DNA of 19,587 nt, taken from the NCBI GenBank assembly GCA_030536675.1, contig JAUNPM010000007.1:1-19587 (forward strand). The letters are read 5' to 3'. The translations under genes and the position numbers were made by a program. The DNA comes from Clostridia bacterium (GTDB taxonomy: Bacteria > Bacillota > Clostridia > Lachnospirales > CAG-274). The notes below the pieces were generated by a model. It did no database searches. It saw only the letters and a program-made list of their open reading frames with translations, and was not told where the DNA came from. Within the stretch, counting starts at the first letter, position 1; the number at the start of each line of letters is the position of its first letter. Shown in pieces: positions 15,013-19,587 of the stretch.

Positions 15013-16050
15013 ATGATTAAGGTTGGTATTATAGGAGCAACGGGTTATGCGGGACAGGAGCTTGTGAGAATAATATCTCAGCACCCAAAGGCGGAGGTTA
15101 TTTCACTTACTTCACAGAGCTATGCGGGAAAGGATTATGAAGAGGTATACTCAAATTACAGACATTTAAGCTATATATGCGAAGAAGAGAATATTGAAAA
15201 AATGGCTGATTTATGCGACGTTATTTTTTTGGCTCTTCCTCACGGAGTAGCCAGTAAAAAAATAAACGAAAGCATATTAAAGAAAACAAAAATAATTGAC
15301 TTAGGTGCGGATTTCAGACTTCAGAATCTTGAGGTTTATGAAAACTGGTATACAACACATTATTCAAAGGATATTTTGCCTGAGGCTGTTTACGGACTTT
15401 GCGAAATAAACAGGGATAAAATAAAGGGAAGACGAATAATTGCAAATCCCGGCTGTTATACTACCTGTTCAATATTGTCAATGTATCCTCTTGTAAAAGA
15501 AGGGCTTATTGACAATTCTTCAATTATAATAGATGCAAAATCGGGAGCAACGGGAGCAGGGAGGGGGCTTTCTCTTCCGAATCATTATTGTGAGCTTAAT
15601 GAATCTGTGAAGGCGTATAAAATTGCAAGTCACAGACACACTCCCGAAATAGAGGAGCAGCTTAGTTATGCGGCAGGGGAGGACATTGTTATTAATTTTA
15701 CTCCCCATTTGATCCCCATGGACAGGGGTATACTTGCTACCTGCTATGCAAATTTAAATGAAAACTGTACATATAATGACATAAAGGCAGTGTATGAAAA
15801 ATATTACGGCAATGAATATTTTATAAGACTTACAAAAGAAGGAACTTTCCCTGAAACAAAGTGGGTAAAGGGTTCTAATTTTGTTGACATTGGATTTACT
15901 GTTGACAGAAGAACAAAGAGAGTTATTGTTATAGGTGCAATTGACAATTTGTTTAAGGGCGCCGCAGGACAGGCTGTTCAGAATATGAATATATTGTTCG
16001 GGCTTGATGAAAAAACGGGCATTGATTATGTGCCTATTTTCCCGGCATAA
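15013..16050 (+). CDS. argC: N-acetyl-gamma-glutamyl-phosphate reductase
   Basis: 345 residues, usual length. It reduces N-acetylglutamyl phosphate to the semialdehyde with NADPH, the third step toward ornithine. Seen: the Rossmann motif GIIGATGYAGQEL (5-17), the catalytic cysteine C148 in ANPGCYTT, SGATGAGRG (177-185), and SHRHTPEI (206-213) carrying the catalytic histidine. GGAGG (15003-15007) precedes the ATG by five bases. First gene of the argCJBD operon; argJ starts 19 bases after its stop. Confidence 0.96.
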   Translation: MIKVGIIGATGYAGQELVRIISQHPKAEVISLTSQSYAGKDYEEVYSNYRHLSYICEEENIEKMADLCDVIFLALPHGVASKKINESILKKTKIIDLGADFRLQNLEVYENWYTTHYSKDILPEAVYGLCEINRDKIKGRRIIANPGCYTTCSILSMYPLVKEGLIDNSSIIIDAKSGATGAGRGLSLPNHYCELNESVKAYKIASHRHTPEIEEQLSYAAGEDIVINFTPHLIPMDRGILATCYANLNENCTYNDIKAVYEKYYGNEYFIRLTKEGTFPETKWVKGSNFVDIGFTVDRRTKRVIVIGAIDNLFKGAAGQAVQNMNILFGLDEKTGIDYVPIFPA

Positions 16051-16069
16051 GAAAGGAAGTTGATATAAT

Positions 16070-17284
16070 ATGAAAATAATAGACGGAAATGTTGTATCTC
16101 CCAAGGGCTTTAAGGCTTGGGGAAATGCAGTTGGATTAAAGAAAAATAAAAAGGATATGGCTGTTATAGTAAGCGATGTGCTTTGCAACGGTGCAGGCTG
16201 TTTTACAACAAATGTGGTTAAGGCTGCGCCTGTACAGTGGGATATGAAAAATATTTCAAACAAAATAAAGGGTATAGTTGTAAACAGCGGCAATGCAAAT
16301 GCTTGTACGGGAAAGCAGGGGCTTAAGGACGCTGAGGATACGGCGGGAAAGCTTGCGGAGCTTACAGGAGTTGAGGCTGAAAACGTGCTTGTGTGTTCAA
16401 CAGGGGTCATAGGTGTGAACCTGCCTATGGATATAATATTAAACGGTGTTGAAAAGACTTACCCTAAAATTACGGACAGTGAAGAAGGGGGAAATGAAGC
16501 GGCAGAGGCAATAATGACTACTGATACATATGCCAAGAAAGCCGCAGTTGAAATAGAGATCGGTGGAAAAACGGTCACAATAGGCGGTATGGCTAAGGGT
16601 TCGGGAATGATAAACCCAAATATGGCAACAATGCTTTGTTTCATAACCACAGACTGTGCAATAAGCAGTGAAATGCTTAACAAGGCTTTAAGGGCAAGTG
16701 TTGAGGACACGTTTAATATGATAAGCGTTGACGGAGATATGTCTACAAACGACACTGTGCTGTGTATAGCAAACGGACTTGCGGGAAATGAAGAAATAAA
16801 GAGTGAAAACGAGGATTTTGAAAAGTTTAAGGAAGCTGTATATTACATAAACAAAAGGCTTGCAATGGCTTGTGCAGATGACGGAGAGGGAGCTACAAAG
16901 CTCATTGAGGCAAGGGTAACAGGTGCAAGGGATAAGGAAAATGCAAGGAAAATGGCTTTAAGCGTTGTTTCATCTTCTCTTTTAAAGGCGGCAATATTCG
17001 GCGAGGACGCTAACTGGGGAAGAGTGCTTTGCGCAATGGGTTACAGCGGAGCAGAGTTTGACCCTATGGGCGTAAGTATTATGTTCAGAAGCGAAAAGGG
17101 TGAAATAAAGTTAATGGATAAGGGAACTCCCATTGTGTTTGATGAGGATACAGCGGCTAAAATACTTTCAGCTCATAAGATATATATAGATATGATACTT
17201 GAGGAAGGAAATGGAGAGGCTGTTGCGTGGGGCTGTGACCTTACATATGATTATGTAAAAATAAACGGCGATTACAGAAGTTAA
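16070..17284 (+). CDS. argJ: glutamate N-acetyltransferase / ornithine acetyltransferase
   Basis: 404 residues. It moves the acetyl group from N-acetylornithine to glutamate, recycling it; some members also use acetyl-CoA. The family is made as a precursor that cuts itself before a threonine: here KGSGMINPNMATMLCF contains A186-T187 at that site, so T187 becomes the N-terminal nucleophile of the beta chain. Other family blocks: VVNSGNANACTG (70-81) and the GEDANWGR stretch late in the protein. Whether it is bifunctional cannot be told from sequence alone; no argA is in the window, so it may also make the first N-acetylglutamate. The ribosome-binding site is AAAGGAAG; argB follows after 16 bases. 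Confidence 0.95.
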   Translation: MKIIDGNVVSPKGFKAWGNAVGLKKNKKDMAVIVSDVLCNGAGCFTTNVVKAAPVQWDMKNISNKIKGIVVNSGNANACTGKQGLKDAEDTAGKLAELTGVEAENVLVCSTGVIGVNLPMDIILNGVEKTYPKITDSEEGGNEAAEAIMTTDTYAKKAAVEIEIGGKTVTIGGMAKGSGMINPNMATMLCFITTDCAISSEMLNKALRASVEDTFNMISVDGDMSTNDTVLCIANGLAGNEEIKSENEDFEKFKEAVYYINKRLAMACADDGEGATKLIEARVTGARDKENARKMALSVVSSSLLKAAIFGEDANWGRVLCAMGYSGAEFDPMGVSIMFRSEKGEIKLMDKGTPIVFDEDTAAKILSAHKIYIDMILEEGNGEAVAWGCDLTYDYVKINGDYRS

Positions 17285-17300
17285 AGGTTTGGAGGCAAAT

Positions 17301-18161
17301 ATGTTAGATGTAATAAATAAGGCAAGCATACTTACGGAGGCATTGCCTTATATAAAAAAGTTTTCGGGAATTACTGTAGTTATTAAATACGGCGGAGCGG
17401 CATTGGTAAATGAGGAAATAAAGTCAACGGTCATTAAGGATATAGCCCTTATGAAGTATGTAGGCTTTAAGCCTGTGGTCGTCCACGGCGGAGGAAAGGA
17501 CATAAATAAGGCTCTTGAGGCTGTGGGCATTGAGCCTAAGTTTAAAGACGGCTTAAGAGTTACAGACGAGGCTACAATGGATATCGTTCAGCAGGTCTTA
17601 GCGGGAAAAATAAATAAAAATCTTACTACGGAGCTTTGTATGCAGGGCATAAATGCTGTGGGCATATGCGGCAAGGACGCAGGCTTTATGCAGGTGAAAA
17701 AGGCAATGCCAAAGGGAATGGACATAGGGCTTGTGGGAGAAGTGACAAAGGTAAAGACAGAGCTTATAAACACTCTTATTGAAAACGACTTTGTTCCCGT
17801 AATATCCTCAATAGGTGTTGATGAAGAGGGTAAAAGCTACAATGTAAATGCCGATTATGCGGCGGTTGCGGTTGCGGGAGCGCTTAAGGCGCAAAAGCTG
17901 GTTTTTGTAACAGATGTTGCGGGAATAATGAGAGATGTAAATGATCCCGAAAGTGTGATATCAACAATAAAGGTGGATGAGGTAAATTCCCTTATTGAGG
18001 ACGGCACCATTTCGGGTGGTATGCTGCCTAAGGTGGAATGCTGTATGGCGGGAGTTGAGGCAGGTGTAAACAATGTGCATATTTTAGACGGAAGAATCGC
18101 CCATTGTCTTATACTTGAAATATTTACGAAAAAGGGTATAGGTACTTTAATTGAAAAATAA
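17301..18161 (+). CDS. argB: acetylglutamate kinase
   Basis: 286 residues from ATG 17301, five bases after GGAGG (17291-17295). An upstream in-frame TTG at 17289 precedes the ribosome-binding site and was rejected. It phosphorylates N-acetylglutamate with ATP. Amino-acid-kinase motifs: IKYGGAAL (28-35), VVHGGGKD (60-67), and DGLRVTDE (83-90). An N-terminal helix of about 20 residues before the first strand (ILTEALPYIKKF) and the C-terminal NNVHILDGRIAHCLILEIFT segment are features of arginine-inhibited kinases such as those of Thermotoga and Pseudomonas; the shorter E. coli enzyme lacks the helix. Feedback control by arginine is thus likely, as expected where ArgJ recycles acetyl groups. Confidence 0.95.
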   Translation: MLDVINKASILTEALPYIKKFSGITVVIKYGGAALVNEEIKSTVIKDIALMKYVGFKPVVVHGGGKDINKALEAVGIEPKFKDGLRVTDEATMDIVQQVLAGKINKNLTTELCMQGINAVGICGKDAGFMQVKKAMPKGMDIGLVGEVTKVKTELINTLIENDFVPVISSIGVDEEGKSYNVNADYAAVAVAGALKAQKLVFVTDVAGIMRDVNDPESVISTIKVDEVNSLIEDGTISGGMLPKVECCMAGVEAGVNNVHILDGRIAHCLILEIFTKKGIGTLIEK

Positions 18162-18174
18162 CGGAGGAATATAA

Positions 18175-19341
18175 ATGAAAACATCAGATCTTGGAGAAAA
18201 ATATGTTATGAAAACATACAGCCGTTTCCCTCTTACATTTGAAAAGGGTGAAGGTATGTATGTGTATGATGAAAACGGAAAGGAATATCTTGACTTTGTG
18301 GCAGGTATAGCAGTAAATTCACTGGGACACAATCACCCAAAGCTTGTTAAGGCTATATCAGAACAGGCGGCAAGATTAATACATATATCAAATTTGTATT
18401 ATACAAAGCCTCAATGCACACTTGCGGAAAAGTTGGTTGAAAACGGAAGTCTTGACAAGGTGTTCTTCTGCAATTCGGGAGCGGAAGCAATAGAGGCGGC
18501 TCTTAAGCTGGCAAGAAAATACGGCTCAAAGAGCGGCAGAGAGGAAATAATAACAATGCACCGCTCTTTTCACGGCAGAACCTTCGGTGCAGTAACGGCT
18601 ACAGGTCAGGAGCATTATCACGAGGGCTTTGGGGCAATGCTGCCTAACATTAAGTATGCGGAATTTAACGATATTGAGTCAGTAAGGAATACTGTAACAG
18701 ACAAGACGGTTGCAATACTTATGGAGCCTGTGCAGGGTGAGGGCGGCATTATACCTGCCAAAAAGGAATTTCTTGAACAGGTGAGAGCATTATGCGATGA
18801 AAAGGACATATTGCTTATGTTTGACGAGGTTCAATGCGGAGTGGGCAGACTTGGTACACTTTTTGCATATCAGACATTTGGCATTGTTCCAGATGTTATG
18901 TCAACCGCTAAGGGCATTGCGGGAGGTATTCCCTGCGGCATAATGATGGCTAAGGAAAAGGTGGCAGAGGCTTTTGTGCCGGGAGATCACGCATCTACTT
19001 TCGGAGGAAATCCTCTTGCAACAGCGGCAGGAAATGTTGTTGTTGACGAGCTTTTGGGCGGACTGCTTGACAATGTTAAAAAGCAGGGGGCTTATTTAAG
19101 AGAAAGGCTTGAAGAAACAGCGGCAAAGCATAAGGAGCTTGTAAAGGAAGTAAGAGGTATAGGACTTATGCAGGGAATTGAGTTTGAAAAGCCCGCAGGG
19201 GAATATATTGCAAGGGCTATTGATATGGGACTGTTGCTTGTGGGAGCAGGAAAGTATACTATAAGATTTGTGCCGTCATTGATCGTTTCAAAAGAAGATA
19301 TAGACAAGGCTATGGATATACTTGAGAAGGCTTTAAGTTAA
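18175..19341 (+). CDS. argD: acetylornithine aminotransferase
   Basis: 388 residues, usual length for class III PLP aminotransferases. It converts N-acetylglutamate semialdehyde and glutamate to N-acetylornithine and 2-oxoglutarate. Seen: FCNSGAEAIEAALKLAR (98-114) binding PLP phosphate, FHGRTFG (132-138), MEPVQGEGG (183-191), LMFDEVQCGVGR with D217 contacting the PLP ring, and Schiff-base lysine K246 in STAKGIAGG. GGAGG (18163-18167) lies seven bases before the ATG, 13 bases after argB. Last gene of the operon. ArgD and related ornithine or GABA aminotransferases are similar, but the operon settles the call. Confidence 0.95.
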   Translation: MKTSDLGEKYVMKTYSRFPLTFEKGEGMYVYDENGKEYLDFVAGIAVNSLGHNHPKLVKAISEQAARLIHISNLYYTKPQCTLAEKLVENGSLDKVFFCNSGAEAIEAALKLARKYGSKSGREEIITMHRSFHGRTFGAVTATGQEHYHEGFGAMLPNIKYAEFNDIESVRNTVTDKTVAILMEPVQGEGGIIPAKKEFLEQVRALCDEKDILLMFDEVQCGVGRLGTLFAYQTFGIVPDVMSTAKGIAGGIPCGIMMAKEKVAEAFVPGDHASTFGGNPLATAAGNVVVDELLGGLLDNVKKQGAYLRERLEETAAKHKELVKEVRGIGLMQGIEFEKPAGEYIARAIDMGLLLVGAGKYTIRFVPSLIVSKEDIDKAMDILEKALS

Positions 19342-19465
19342 ACAAAATTGTCACATTATAGGGGCGAGGATTTTAATAAAATCAGCGCATTATGCTGTGG
19401 AAAATTTGAAAGTTTTATAATAAATCAAGGTTCTGTTAAAATTAATTTTTATTATAATATAAAAG

Positions 19466-19497
19466 GTGAGGATTTGAAAAAAATCCTCACTTTTTTT
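19466..19497 (+). terminator. terminator of the argCJBD operon
   Basis: A perfect ten-base stem (19466-19475 with 19481-19490), loop GAAAA, then seven T. It lies 124 bases after the argD stop. The stretch between (19342-19465) holds one small hairpin (GATTTT/AAAATC at 19369-19383) and no gene. Confidence 0.93.
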
Positions 19498-19534
19498 GTT
19501 TATGAGTAAAAATATAAAAGTAAAAAACAGTAAT

Positions 19535-19557
19535 TTATTTTTTAAATTAAAAAATAA
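19535..19557. repeat. AT-only palindrome after the arg operon
   Basis: Eleven-base arms TTATTTTTTAA and TTAAAAAATAA around one central A, made only of A and T. Such palindromes are not rare in DNA this AT-rich. It could be an operator for a gene beyond the window. Nothing else was seen in 19498-19587. Confidence 0.3.
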
Positions 19558-19587
19558 GTAAAATGTCACAAAATGTATTGCAATTTA

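Noticed and set aside
15754..16410. 218-codon minus-strand frame opposite argC and argJ
   Set aside because: It lies wholly against two well-recognised enzymes; composition (Ser, Phe, Pro) is that of an antisense shadow and no family pattern is visible.
1..19587. Insertion sequences or phage
   Set aside because: No transposase, integrase or phage structural gene was seen in any reading frame; the only repeat pair is the 24-base hairpin.

Overview
The window looks like chromosomal DNA of a low-GC Gram-positive anaerobe of the Clostridia, probably Lachnospiraceae-like. Supporting signs are strong AGGAGG ribosome-binding sites, consensus TTGACA/TATAAT promoters with 17-base spacers, AT-rich intergenic regions, a class I glutamate dehydrogenase whose catalytic residues fall at the same numbers as in Clostridium symbiosum, and Firmicutes-type secreted BspA-like and DUF4127 proteins. 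No tRNA, rRNA, phage, transposase or CRISPR array was seen. Placement below class level is inference.

Left part (1-2130): a LytTR response regulator, cut by the window edge, faces left. A secreted leucine-rich-repeat protein and a 46-residue peptide gene face right. Between the two transcription units lies a 20-base-period direct repeat that abuts the -35 box of the repeat-protein promoter, as expected for a LytTR operator. A bidirectional terminator closes the unit.

2132-5800: gdhA (minus strand) has a near-perfect promoter and a leader of about 170 nt with hairpins. Divergent from it is a secreted DUF4127 protein, followed by another bidirectional terminator.

5802-10519: a four-gene minus-strand operon encodes an ABC ATPase, an ABC-2 permease, a GldG-type auxiliary protein and a membrane-anchored DUF4340 protein. 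They are coupled by one-base overlaps or a 10-base gap and probably form one envelope complex.

10520-13390: a 440-base gene-free stretch contains a hairpin-rich element, including a long rod whose wobble pairs favour the plus strand, bracketed by two exact 24-base copies of a hairpin. Next to it, two tandem paralogous secreted proteins of unknown family form a small operon.

13538-19497: arginine biosynthesis. argG (minus) and argCJBD (plus) are divergent, and the same 11-base element, inverted, contains the -35 box of both promoters. argJ implies the acetyl-recycling pathway and argB looks like the arginine-sensitive type. With gdhA nearby, the region makes glutamate and carries it through N-acetylated intermediates to N-acetylornithine (and ornithine), with argG acting later. 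argF, argH and carAB are not in the window. A strong terminator follows argD.

The most promising unknowns are the LytTR-linked secreted-protein and peptide module, the structured element at 10647-10934, and the paralogous secreted pair.
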